Notes under the pieces: generated by a model
Told to the model about the DNA's origin: nothing
The model's input: only the letters and a program-made list of their open reading frames with translations
Database searches by the model: none
Assembly (NCBI GenBank): GCA_004558485.1
Contig: SFCS01000006.1
Coordinates: forward strand, 1 to 64,000
Origin: Ruminococcus sp.
GTDB taxonomy: Bacteria > Bacillota > Clostridia > Oscillospirales > Acutalibacteraceae
DNA: 64,000 nt
Direction of reading: 5' to 3'
Made by a program: the position numbers and the translations under genes
In this document: positions 32,873 through 40,365 of the stretch, in pieces
Layout: every line of letters begins with the position of its first letter
How positions within the stretch are numbered: position 1 is the first letter of the stretch

Positions 32873-34130
32873 GGGCATCCTCCTCTTTTTCGCGCCGCGA
32901 CAGCACACAGCCGTCCGCTGACGCTCTGCCGCACACCACATCCTCCGCAAAGGCGCGGCAGGTGGGCGCGCCGCAGGCACCGCAGTCGATGCCGGGCAGG
33001 CTGCCCCTGAGCGCCTGAATGTCGGCTAACATCCGCATGGACTGTGCCATGCTGCTTGAAAGCTGTGAGATCGGCTGATATTCCGGCATCTCCTCAAAGA
33101 AATAGGCGGCGGGGATATACTGCTCATCGGGAGACAGCAGGTTCTGCGACACCGGCAGATACCGCCGCAGCGTTTGCATGCGCGCTTTGGCGATGAATGG
33201 ATCCTGAATATTCAGCACACCGCCGACGCAGCCGCCCGTGCAGGCGTTGAGCTCGACGAACTCCAGCGGCGGGATGTTGCCGTTTTCGATCTGATCGAGC
33301 ACATGGATGATGTGCTCGATGCCGTCCGCCGCCAGATAGCGGTCGTTGAACAGCGCGGTCGCCTCACCGCCGGTCGTCGCCCAGCCGATGCCGATCATGC
33401 CCGACTCGGAAAGCGAGGCTTCCGGCGCGGTGTGGGACATGGCGCCGATCAGCTCAAAATAGATGTCGCTGACCGAAACGACCGCATCCACCTGACTTTT
33501 GTAGCCCGCAAAGCCGTTTTTCACATAGCTCACTTTCGCGGGACACGGCGAAATGAAGCAAACGCCGATGTCGTCGGGGGAAAGCTCCGGGTGCTGCCTT
33601 TGCGCCCTCTCGCGGGCAAGCCTTGCCGCGATCTCCATCGGGGGCAGCATCTGCAAAAGGTTTTCCTTCAATGACGGAAACCGCAGAGCGATCAGCCGCA
33701 CCACAACGGGGCACGCCGAGCTGATGATCGGTTTTTTGATCCCTTCGGTGTTCAGATACAGGCGGGTGTATGCGGACACCAGCTCCGCCGCCTGCGACAC
33801 CTCATACACATCGTCGAAACCGATGCGCAAAAGACCGCCGAGCACACAATCCACATCATCGAGATTGTCAAACTGCCCATACAAAGCGGGCGCGGGAAGA
33901 GCGATCTTCCATTTGAAGCGCTGCATATCCGACAGCTTGTTGCACACCGCACGCTTTGCCTTTTGCTGACAGGTGCGGATGCATTCACCGCAATCGATGC
34001 AGCGGTTCTCCTTGATGGTTGCGTGGCCGTCCCGCACACGGATCGCCTCGGTCGGGCAATGCCGGAGGCAGGTGGTGCAGCCGGTGCACTTCTCGGCGTC
34101 TAAGAACACGGAATGTGCGTATGTATGCAT
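32859..34130 (-). CDS. Ferredoxin/[FeFe]-hydrogenase-like protein with degenerate H-cluster motifs and a C-terminal Fe-S domain
   Basis: 423 aa from ATG at 34130 (GGAGGG upstream). Two N-terminal [4Fe-4S] motifs (CTGCTTCLRHC, CIDCGECIRTC) are followed by a hydrogenase-large-subunit-like domain in which the H-cluster motifs are altered: SSACPVVVRL for TSCCPGW, ISPCPAKVSY for MPCTAKKFE, and ELNACTGGCVGG for ExMACPGGCxxGGGQP. Four candidate ligand Cys survive, but the residues around the diiron site do not. A C-terminal four-Cys domain (CGACGAPTCRAFAEDVVCG...C) resembles the 4Fe-4S module of corrinoid and RnfB proteins. It is more likely a redox sensor or electron conduit than a hydrogenase. Confidence 0.88.
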   Translation of the reverse strand: MHTYAHSVFLDAEKCTGCTTCLRHCPTEAIRVRDGHATIKENRCIDCGECIRTCQQKAKRAVCNKLSDMQRFKWKIALPAPALYGQFDNLDDVDCVLGGLLRIGFDDVYEVSQAAELVSAYTRLYLNTEGIKKPIISSACPVVVRLIALRFPSLKENLLQMLPPMEIAARLARERAQRQHPELSPDDIGVCFISPCPAKVSYVKNGFAGYKSQVDAVVSVSDIYFELIGAMSHTAPEASLSESGMIGIGWATTGGEATALFNDRYLAADGIEHIIHVLDQIENGNIPPLEFVELNACTGGCVGGVLNIQDPFIAKARMQTLRRYLPVSQNLLSPDEQYIPAAYFFEEMPEYQPISQLSSSMAQSMRMLADIQALRGSLPGIDCGACGAPTCRAFAEDVVCGRASADGCVLSRREKEEDAHDGA

Positions 34131-34163
34131 AAACAGCCCTCCGTCCGTGCGAAGCGGCACTCC

Positions 34164-34595
34164 TTATGCCGTGGGAATGTCCACGCGCATCAGGATGTCG
34201 GTGCCTTCTCCGACACGGGATCGGATCTCCATATGATCCGTATAGCGTTTCATATTGGGTAACCCCATACCGGCGCCGAAGCCCAAAGAACGGACGACGT
34301 CCGGCGCGGTGGAAAAGCCTGCCTGCATGGCCTGCTCAATGTCTGCAATGCCGGGACCGTGATCCGAAAGCGCGATCTCGATCTTGTCTTCATCCACCCG
34401 CACCTCGGCGATGCCGCCGCCCGCGTGGATGACCATGTTGATCTCGCCCTCGTACATGGCGATGGAAACGCGCCGGATAATCTCCGGCGGCAGTCCCAGC
34501 TGGCGCAGATTTTTCTTGACCTGCACCGACGCCTGCCCCGCGGAGGTGAAATCCTCTCCGCCCACATCAAAACGAAAAGTAAGCGTCTCAGCCAT
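34164..34595 (-). CDS. RsbW/SpoIIAB-like HATPase
   Basis: 143 aa from ATG at 34595 (GAGGCGATAAG upstream). GHKL ATP-binding fold of the anti-sigma-kinase type: MYEGEINMVIHAGGG (N box), SDHGPGI (G1) and GFGAGMGLPNMKRY (G2). The N-terminal strand FTSAGQASVQVKKNLRQLGL is also typical. There is no cognate sigma or anti-anti-sigma gene beside it. It starts 2 bp from the DRTGG-1 stop. Confidence 0.87.
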   Translation of the reverse strand: MAETLTFRFDVGGEDFTSAGQASVQVKKNLRQLGLPPEIIRRVSIAMYEGEINMVIHAGGGIAEVRVDEDKIEIALSDHGPGIADIEQAMQAGFSTAPDVVRSLGFGAGMGLPNMKRYTDHMEIRSRVGEGTDILMRVDIPTA

Positions 34596-34596
34596 C

Positions 34597-34953
34597 TTAT
34601 CGCCTCGCAGTCTTGTTGCCGACAAGACCGTTGCTGTAGAGAATGCCGCACGCCTCATACATCCGCTTGTCGGTCGCCATGAGCACGATGCCGGCGTCCT
34701 GCGCCAGACGGATCATTTCCTCCGTCGGGCGTTTCTCGCGCACGAAAACGATGCAGATCATGTCCATCATTTCCGCGGTGCGGATGACCTGTGCGTTGAC
34801 AAGGCCGGTGAGCAGCACCGCCTGATCCTTCACATATGCCAACACATCGCTCATCATGTCGCTGCCGCAGGCGGAATAGACATGGTCGCCAAGGCGCTCC
34901 TCGCAGACAAGAACATCGGCTTGCAAAAGCTCTTTAATGGTACAGATCTTCAT
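34597..34953 (-). CDS. DRTGG-domain protein 1
   Basis: 118 aa. KELLQADVLVCEERLGDHVYSACGSDMMSDVLAYV, LLTGLVNAQVIRTAEMMDMICIVFVREKRP and MIRLAQDAGIVLMATDKRMYEACGILY follow the DRTGG pattern. It is about the same size as the second DRTGG protein of this operon but clearly different in sequence. It follows the NuoE-like gene and precedes the RsbW-like gene. Confidence 0.82.
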   Translation of the reverse strand: MKICTIKELLQADVLVCEERLGDHVYSACGSDMMSDVLAYVKDQAVLLTGLVNAQVIRTAEMMDMICIVFVREKRPTEEMIRLAQDAGIVLMATDKRMYEACGILYSNGLVGNKTARR

Positions 34954-34974
34954 AGTCGGCCCTCGTATGGCGCT

Positions 34975-35472
34975 TTATGCGCCGTATTTTTTCAGAATGT
35001 CCGGCACATCGTCTGCGGTCAGTCTGCCGAACACCTCATCGTTGATGGTGAGCACCGGCGCAAGACCGCAAGCACCGATGCAGCGGCAGGCGGTGAGGGA
35101 AAATCTGCCGTCGGGGGTACATTCGTCCGCGCCGATGCCGAGAATTTCCTGAATTTTGTTGAACACATCGCCGGAGCCCTTGACATAGCACGCTGTGCCC
35201 AGGCAGACCGAGATGTTGTAGTTGCCCTTCGGGGACAGCGCAAACTGCGCATAGAAGGTTGCTACTCCGTAGACCTTTTCGAGCGGCACGCCCATGCCGT
35301 CCGCGATCATCTGCTGTACCTCGATGGGGAGATACCCGTAGATGCCCTGCGCCTCCTGCATGACGCCCATCAGCCGACTTTTGTCGTGCTTGTTGGCATC
35401 AATGACCTTCTTTAGTGCCTCTGCCTGCGCAGCGGTACCCTTGAAGGGCAGATTGCTGATTTTTTTCTGCAT
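34975..35472 (-). CDS. hydC: NuoE-like [2Fe-2S] hydrogenase subunit (HydC/HndA type)
   Basis: 165 aa from ATG at 35472 (AAGGAGGAAAGG upstream). A helical N-terminal part (MQEAQGIYGYLPIEVQQMIADGMGVPLEKVYGVATFYAQF) and a thioredoxin-like [2Fe-2S] domain with ligands in CLGTAC and CRCIGAC. It is the third subunit of the trimeric hydrogenase. It is the first gene of the operon and is separated by six regulatory-type genes and the HndB gene from hydB and hydA. Confidence 0.93.
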   Translation of the reverse strand: MQKKISNLPFKGTAAQAEALKKVIDANKHDKSRLMGVMQEAQGIYGYLPIEVQQMIADGMGVPLEKVYGVATFYAQFALSPKGNYNISVCLGTACYVKGSGDVFNKIQEILGIGADECTPDGRFSLTACRCIGACGLAPVLTINDEVFGRLTADDVPDILKKYGA

Positions 35473-35542
35473 ATTGCCTTTCCTCCTTGAAATGTATTGT
35501 ATCTTCCGCATAACGGGTATGCGAAAAATACATACCGTTCTC

Positions 35543-35551
35543 ATTATAACA
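35543..35551 (-). promoter_or_regulatory. Extended -10 promoter element of the hydrogenase operon
   Basis: Minus-strand TGTTATAAT, about 70 bp before the first start codon; no convincing -35. In the leader, CGCATA/TATGCG (35507-35523) is a small palindrome that could be an operator. Confidence 0.5.
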
Positions 35552-35608
35552 AAGAGTTTTCAAAAATACCAGTGTTAAATTGCATTTTTTATATAATTAT
35601 GGAGAAAA

Positions 35609-35633
35609 AAAGCAGTGCCGTCGGCACTGCTTT
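35609..35633 (-). terminator. smpB terminator
   Basis: AAAGCAGTGCCG/CGGCACTGCTTT with a T-run on the minus strand, 17 bp after the smpB stop. Confidence 0.88.
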
Positions 35634-35650
35634 CCCATTTGGCACAGTTT

Positions 35651-36115
35651 TTATGCGTTTCGTTCCTTAAGCGCGCGCTCTGCCTCCCGTTTCATGTCCC
35701 GACGGGCGGCATCCTCGCGCTTGTCATAGAGCTTTTTGCCGCGGCAAAGCCCGACCTGCACCTTCATGAGCGAGCCCTTGCGATAAAGCGACAGCGGAAT
35801 GAGCGTCAGCCCCTTCTGCTTTGACAGCCCGTAAAGCCGCAGAATTTCCCGTTTGTGCAGCAACAGCCGCCGCACGCGCAGCGGGTCGCGGTTAAAAATG
35901 TTGCCGTGGTCATAGGGAGAGATGTGCATGCCGTTTATGAACATTTCCCCTTCGACGACGCTGCACCAGGCGTCCTTCAGGTTGACGCCGCCCGCGCGGA
36001 TGGCTTTCACCTCTGTGCCGCACAGCTCAATGCCCGCCTCGATGCTTTCCTCGACGAAATATTCATGATACGCCTTTTTGTTGGCGGCGATCGTTTGTGT
36101 CGCTTGTTGTTTCAT
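35651..36115 (-). CDS. smpB: SsrA-binding protein SmpB
   Basis: 154 aa from ATG at 36115 (AAGGAG upstream). It binds tmRNA and starts trans-translation on stalled ribosomes. NKKAYHEYFVEESIEAGIELCGTEVKAIR, GEMFINGMHISPYDHGN and RRLLLHKREI are hallmark blocks; the basic C-terminal tail KKLYDKREDAARRDMKRE is complete. tmRNA itself is not in this window. It is 11 bp after recR, the last gene of the dnaX operon. Confidence 0.96.
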   Translation of the reverse strand: MKQQATQTIAANKKAYHEYFVEESIEAGIELCGTEVKAIRAGGVNLKDAWCSVVEGEMFINGMHISPYDHGNIFNRDPLRVRRLLLHKREILRLYGLSKQKGLTLIPLSLYRKGSLMKVQVGLCRGKKLYDKREDAARRDMKREAERALKERNA

Positions 36116-36126
36116 GGCGGTTCTCC

Positions 36127-36726
36127 TTACAGCTCCGAGCGCCCCTCCAGCGAGCGGCGCAGCGTGACCTCGTCCGCATATTCCAAATCGCCGCCCACGG
36201 GGATGCCGTAGGCAAGGCGGGTGACCTTGATGGGAAAGGGTTTCAGCAGCCGCGCGATATACATGGCGGTCGCCTCCCCCTCGACGGTGGGATTGGTCGC
36301 CATCACGACCTCCTTGACCGCCTCGTCGGTCAGGCGGGTGAGAAGGGGGCGGATGCGGATGTCGTCGGGGCCGACCCCGTCCATGGGCGAGATCGTGCCG
36401 TGCAGCACGTGGTACAGCCCGCGGTATTCCCTTGTGCGCTCCAGCGCTGCGACATCCTGCGGATCCTCCACCACACAGATGACCGAGCGATCGCGGTCTG
36501 CCGCTGCGCAAACGGGGCAAAGCGCTTTGTCGGTCAGGTTGCAGCAAACGCTGCATTCGTGGATGTTTTCGCGCGCCTCGCGGATGGCGGAGACAAATGC
36601 CGCCGCCTTTTCCTCCGGCTGACGCAGCAGAAAAAAGGCAAGCCTCCCGGCGGATTTGTGTCCGATGCCGGGCAGCGTTTCGAGCTGCTCCACCAGCCGT
36701 TCAAGCGGCGCTACCGTGTATCCCAT
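36127..36726 (-). CDS. recR: Recombination protein RecR
   Basis: 199 aa, normal length. It forms DNA-clamping rings and works with RecO. Helix-hairpin-helix LETLPGIGHKSAGRLAFFLL, zinc finger CSVCCNLTDKALCPVC, Toprim VVEDPQDVAALE...YHVLHGTISPMDGVGPDD, and the Walker-like C-terminus are all present. It is encoded directly after ybaB, as in most Firmicutes. Confidence 0.97.
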   Translation of the reverse strand: MGYTVAPLERLVEQLETLPGIGHKSAGRLAFFLLRQPEEKAAAFVSAIREARENIHECSVCCNLTDKALCPVCAAADRDRSVICVVEDPQDVAALERTREYRGLYHVLHGTISPMDGVGPDDIRIRPLLTRLTDEAVKEVVMATNPTVEGEATAMYIARLLKPFPIKVTRLAYGIPVGGDLEYADEVTLRRSLEGRSEL

Positions 36727-36734
36727 ACAGCACC

Positions 36735-37082
36735 TCAGAACAGCCCCGGCACATTCAAGCCGCCCGCGATGCGGGACATCTGCTGTTCGGCGTCCTCGCT
36801 TGCCTTGCGGCTGGCCTCATTGACGGCGGCGATGACCAGATCGGCGAGCATTTCGGCATCGTCGGGATCGATGACCTCCGGCTCGATTTTGAGCGCGGTG
36901 ATCTCGTGCTTGCCGTTCACGGTCGCTTCGACCGCGCCGCCGCCCGCCGTAGCGGTATAGACGGAGGCTTGCAGCTCCTCCTGCTTTGCAGCAGCCTCCT
37001 CCTGCATCTTCTGTGCCTGGCGGATCATGCTTTGCAGGTTGCCCGGACCGCCGCCCATTCCCTGCGGTAATCTTGCTTTCAT
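36735..37082 (-). CDS. ybaB: YbaB/EbfC nucleoid-associated protein
   Basis: 115 aa. It binds DNA non-specifically as a dimer. The Gln-rich coiled coil IRQAQKMQEEAAAKQEELQA and the VEATVNGKHEITALKIEPEVIDPDDAEMLADLVIAAVNEA core are typical. Conserved order dnaX-ybaB-recR. Confidence 0.95.
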   Translation of the reverse strand: MKARLPQGMGGGPGNLQSMIRQAQKMQEEAAAKQEELQASVYTATAGGGAVEATVNGKHEITALKIEPEVIDPDDAEMLADLVIAAVNEASRKASEDAEQQMSRIAGGLNVPGLF

Positions 37083-37098
37083 AGTGTATATCCCCTTT

Positions 37099-38733
37099 TT
37101 AGGTTTGTATATCCACGCCGCGTTCCCGATTTTGACGGATGAAGGCGGTCAGCGGATCGTTCGGCGTGTCCGCCGACGGTTTTTTCTTGATGCCGATGCG
37201 ATAGGTGTTCCCCGTAACTTGCTTGATGGTGTTCACCAGAATTTGCTTGTTGCCGTCACGGGTGACGAGCGCACGGAAGGTGTCATTGTCGGTGCAGACA
37301 AGCACGATGTCGCCGCGCAGCAGCGCCGTCGAGCCGACAAGCACGCCGCAGAGCGGGGGACATGCCGTTTCGAGCGCCTCCACCACCTCGCCCCAGGAAG
37401 AAAACGGCACTTCCGCATTTTCCGCCGCCGGTGCTACCGGTGCTGCCGGGGCTGCCGGTGCTGCCGGGGCTGCCGGTGCGGGTGCGGGAGCAGGTTCCTG
37501 CGCGGGCGCAGATTCTTGCGTCGGTGCGGGCTCTTGCATCGGTGCGGGCTCTTGCGTCGGTGCCGGAGCAGACGCCTGCGTGGGAGCTGACATCGGTCGG
37601 TTGTTTTCCAGTGCCGCTACACGGCGGGTGAGGGCGGCAAGGTCGTCGGACAATTCCGGACGGCACAGCCGCAAGACCGCCATCTCCATCTCCACGCGGC
37701 GGGACACGCCTCCGCGCAGACGGTCGAGCGTCTCCTGCAGCACCGCCAGGTGATGCAGCACCGTCGCCATATCGGTGGCGGCAGCGGCAGCTCTCAGCTG
37801 CTCCAGCTCCTCGGCAGAGACCACGACAAGCGCCGTCGGATCCTTGACGGTCTTGACGATCATGATGTCGCGGCAATGCTCCACCCATTCGGCGCACAGC
37901 CGTTCCATGTCCTTTGACCCGCGATAGAGCGTGTCGATGACGGCAAGCGCCTTTGCGGTGTCGCCGGCGGCGACTGCCGCAGACAATTCGAAAATGTGCG
38001 CCCTCCCCGCCAGTCCCGCGGCGGCGGTCACGACCTCGGCGGTCACCTCGCGGGAATGGGATACGCACTGATCGAGCAGGGAAAGCGCGTCCCGCATCGC
38101 GCCGTCGGACAGCCGCGCCAAAAGCAGCGCCGCGTCATCGGTGACGGAAAAGCCCTCCTTGTCCGCCACAAAGCGGATGCGCGCCGCGATGTCGGCGGGG
38201 GTGATGCGGGTGAAATCAAACCGCTGACAGCGGGACAAAATCGTTGCGGGCAGCTTGTGCACCTCGGTGGTCGCCAGGACAAAAATGACATGCGCGGGCG
38301 GCTCTTCCAAGGTTTTGAGCAGCGCGTTGAACGCACCCGCAGACAGCATGTGCACCTCGTCGATGATATACACGCGGTATTTTGCGGCGGCGGGGGTGAA
38401 GTTCACTTCCTCCCGCAGCTCGCGGATGCTGTCGACGCCGTTGTTTGACGCGGCGTCGATCTCCACCACATCCAAAATCGAGCCGTCGTCGATGCCGCGG
38501 CAGATCTCACACGCGTTGCAGGGATCGCCGTCCACGGGGGACAGACAGTTGACTGCCTTGGCAAGAATTTTGGCACAGGTGGTCTTTCCCGTACCGCGAC
38601 AGCCGGTGAACAGATAGGCATGCGCCGGTGTGCCGTTTTTGATCTCGTTGCGCAGCGCGGCAGTCACCGTTTCCTGTCCGCAGACATCGGAAAAGGTCTG
38701 CGGGCGATATTTGCGATACAGCACCTGATACAA
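37099..38733 (-). CDS. dnaX: DNA polymerase III subunit gamma/tau
   Basis: 544 aa from TTG at 38733 (AAAGGAG upstream); the family start LYQVLYRKYRPQTF fits this codon. It is the clamp-loader ATPase with Walker A GCRGTGKTT, zinc module CPVDGDPCNACEIC region, Walker B IIDEVHML and sensor motif RCQRFDF. The C-terminal part contains a low-complexity Ala/Pro/Glu/Gln linker (about 390-450, PTQEPAPMQEPAP-type repeats) encoded by a 15-18 bp direct-repeat tract at about 37430-37590. SRP RNA is immediately upstream. Confidence 0.96.
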   Translation of the reverse strand: MYQVLYRKYRPQTFSDVCGQETVTAALRNEIKNGTPAHAYLFTGCRGTGKTTCAKILAKAVNCLSPVDGDPCNACEICRGIDDGSILDVVEIDAASNNGVDSIRELREEVNFTPAAAKYRVYIIDEVHMLSAGAFNALLKTLEEPPAHVIFVLATTEVHKLPATILSRCQRFDFTRITPADIAARIRFVADKEGFSVTDDAALLLARLSDGAMRDALSLLDQCVSHSREVTAEVVTAAAGLAGRAHIFELSAAVAAGDTAKALAVIDTLYRGSKDMERLCAEWVEHCRDIMIVKTVKDPTALVVVSAEELEQLRAAAAATDMATVLHHLAVLQETLDRLRGGVSRRVEMEMAVLRLCRPELSDDLAALTRRVAALENNRPMSAPTQASAPAPTQEPAPMQEPAPTQESAPAQEPAPAPAPAAPAAPAAPAAPVAPAAENAEVPFSSWGEVVEALETACPPLCGVLVGSTALLRGDIVLVCTDNDTFRALVTRDGNKQILVNTIKQVTGNTYRIGIKKKPSADTPNDPLTAFIRQNRERGVDIQT

Positions 38734-38769
38734 GGCTGTCACTCCTTTGCAGAAAAATACCGTAGGCAC

Positions 38770-38894
38770 TCCGGCATACGGACGGACAGGCGGACTGCGG
38801 CGCACGGAGACAGCTGCTTAATGCTGCTCGGTTCCCCGCCTGACATGGTTCACAGCGCACCGTCGCGCAGGACCCATCCGTCCGTATGCCGGAA
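38770..38894 (-). ncRNA. ffs: Bacterial small SRP RNA (4.5S)
   Basis: Transcribed on the minus strand. The ends form a perfect 16-bp helix (38892-38877 with 38786-38771). The apical SRP signature GTCAGG-CGG-GGAA-CCG-AGCAGC is present: tetraloop GGAA closed by a CGG/CCG stem and the asymmetric loop that binds Ffh. The length of about 125 nt indicates the short form without an Alu domain. It lies immediately upstream of dnaX, a common Clostridia arrangement, and has its own consensus promoter. Confidence 0.93.
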
Positions 38895-38911
38895 TGTATA
38901 CGGCATCTCTT

Positions 38912-38940
38912 ATTATATGTGTACGGCGGCGAAAAGTCAA
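38912..38940 (-). promoter_or_regulatory. Strong sigma-A promoter of SRP RNA
   Basis: Minus-strand TTGACT (38940-38935), 17-bp spacer, TATAAT (38917-38912); predicted start near 38905. Confidence 0.85.
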
Positions 38941-38956
38941 GAGCGCCGCGAAAAAA

Positions 38957-38981
38957 TAAGGCTGCGCAAAGCGCAGCCTTA
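38957..38981 (-). terminator. rpsT terminator
   Basis: TAAGGCTGCGC/GCGCAGCCTTA around AAA with TTTTTT following on the minus strand, 11 bp after the rpsT stop. Confidence 0.9.
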
Positions 38982-38991
38982 CAGATTGTCC

Positions 38992-39243
38992 TCACGCATT
39001 CGCTTTTTTAGCGAGGGCGGACTTTTTCCTTGCAGCCGTATTCTTGTGCAGGAGACCCTTTGCAGCAGCCTGATCGATCTTCTTGACGGCGGCTTTCAAG
39101 GCTTCTTCCTTGTTCTCACCGGCAGCGATGGCGGCGTTCGCGTTCTTGATCTCGGTTTTCAGAGCGGAGCGGGCAGCTTTGTTGCGGGCGGCCTTCACCG
39201 CGTTGACCTTCACGCGCTTCTTGGCGGATTTAATATTGGGCAT
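38992..39243 (-). CDS. rpsT: 30S ribosomal protein S20
   Basis: 83 aa from ATG at 39243 (AGGAGGTG upstream; the GTG two codons earlier is not used). Basic helical protein beginning MPNIKSAKKRVKVN, which binds the 5' domain of 16S rRNA. It is divergent from gpr, as in Bacillus. Confidence 0.97.
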   Translation of the reverse strand: MPNIKSAKKRVKVNAVKAARNKAARSALKTEIKNANAAIAAGENKEEALKAAVKKIDQAAAKGLLHKNTAARKKSALAKKANA

Positions 39244-39285
39244 GGTCACACCTCCTAAACAGCAAATTCAAATCACGCACACAAT

Positions 39286-39314
39286 ATAGTAGCACCCTTT
39301 TTCAAAAAAAGCAA
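39286..39314 (-). promoter_or_regulatory. Sigma-A-type promoter of rpsT
   Basis: Minus-strand TTGCTT (39314-39309), 17-bp spacer, TACTAT (39291-39286), about 43 bp before the start. Confidence 0.5.
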
Positions 39315-39326
39315 CTGTTTTTTTCG

Positions 39327-39355
39327 GAATATCCCGATTTTTTTCACGGATACTA
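39327..39355 (+). promoter_or_regulatory. Candidate forespore (sigma-G/F) promoter of gpr
   Basis: GAATA (39327-39331), 17-bp spacer, GATACTA (39349-39355), close to the sigma-G pattern (GNATA-17/18-CATNNTA). gpr is a forespore gene in Bacillus. Confidence 0.6.
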
Positions 39356-39384
39356 GTGAAAACGAGAAAAAAAGAGGGAGAACT

Positions 39385-40266
39385 ATGCAACTGCGCACCG
39401 ATCTGGCGCTCGAAGCGGTCGCCATGGCGGGGGAAACACTGGGGGAGGCGGATCGCACGCTGTTCGAGCAGGAGCGGGCGGGCATCACCGTCACCCGCCT
39501 CACGGTCAAAAGCGAAAGGGCGGCGGCGGTGTATGACAAGCCGTGCGGAGAATATGTGACGCTGGCGCTGCCGCCGCTCTCGGACGACGAAAAAAAGCTG
39601 CTCGAGGCGGCGACGCTGGCAGCGGAGGAGATTGGCCGCTTTTTGCCAAAGGAGGGGACGGTGCTGACGGTGGGGCTGGGCAACCGCGCCATCACGCCGG
39701 ACGCGCTCGGTCCGCGCGCGGCGGATATGGTGCTTGCCACCCGCCACATACAGGGTGAATTTGCCCGCAGTGTGGGGCTCTCCGACCTGCGCCCGTCGGC
39801 GGTGGTCGTGCCGGGGGTGCTCGGACAGACCGGCACGGAGAGCGGGGAGCTGGTGCGTGGGGTGTGCGGCGTGGTGCGCCCCGCCGCCGTCATCGCCGTC
39901 GATGCGCTTGCCGCCCGCAGCGTGGCGAGGCTCGGCTGCACGGTGCAGGTATCGGACACCGGCATTGCCCCGGGTGCGGGCGTCGGCAACCATCGACTGC
40001 CGCTGTGTGCGAAAACGCTCGGCGTGCCGGTCATTGCGGTCGGCGTGCCGACGGTGGTGGACGCGGCGACGGTCGCCGCCGATTGCGGCGCGGACGCGGA
40101 AACGGTCGAGCGCATTGCGCCTGCGGCAAGACGCCTGGTGGTGACGCCGCGGGAGATCGATCTGCTCATCGGCAGAGCCGCCCGCCTTGTCGCGGCGGCG
40201 ATCAACGCCGCCCTGCAGCCCGACTATGCACCGCTCGAGCTGATTTCTCTGGCGCTGGATTCATAA
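39385..40266 (+). CDS. gpr: GPR endopeptidase (germination protease)
   Basis: 293 aa. It is made as a zymogen in the forespore and, on germination, cuts the DNA-protecting small acid-soluble proteins. RTDLALEA is at the N-terminus. GLGNRAITPDALGPRAADMVLATRHI, VVPGVLGQTGTESGELVRGV, PAAVIAVDALAARS and VQVSDTGIAPGAGVGNHR are the family signature blocks, including the acidic active-site residues. GAGGGAGAAC precedes the ATG. A sigma-G-like promoter is upstream, and rpsT is divergent. Confidence 0.95.
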   Translation: MQLRTDLALEAVAMAGETLGEADRTLFEQERAGITVTRLTVKSERAAAVYDKPCGEYVTLALPPLSDDEKKLLEAATLAAEEIGRFLPKEGTVLTVGLGNRAITPDALGPRAADMVLATRHIQGEFARSVGLSDLRPSAVVVPGVLGQTGTESGELVRGVCGVVRPAAVIAVDALAARSVARLGCTVQVSDTGIAPGAGVGNHRLPLCAKTLGVPVIAVGVPTVVDAATVAADCGADAETVERIAPAARRLVVTPREIDLLIGRAARLVAAAINAALQPDYAPLELISLALDS

Positions 40267-40287
40267 AATCCGGCGCACACACCATGC

Positions 40288-40332
40288 AAATTTCCCTTGC
40301 CGTCCCCTGACGATGGGCGGCAAGGGGAATTT
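40288..40332. terminator. Hairpin between convergent gpr and mnmE
   Basis: A 15-bp stem with one G-T pair (AAATTTCCCTTGCCG with CGGCAAGGGGAATTT) and a 15-nt loop; weak T content. Confidence 0.55.
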
Positions 40333-40365
40333 GACGGAGGATGGGAAGCTTTGTTTCCCGTCCTC

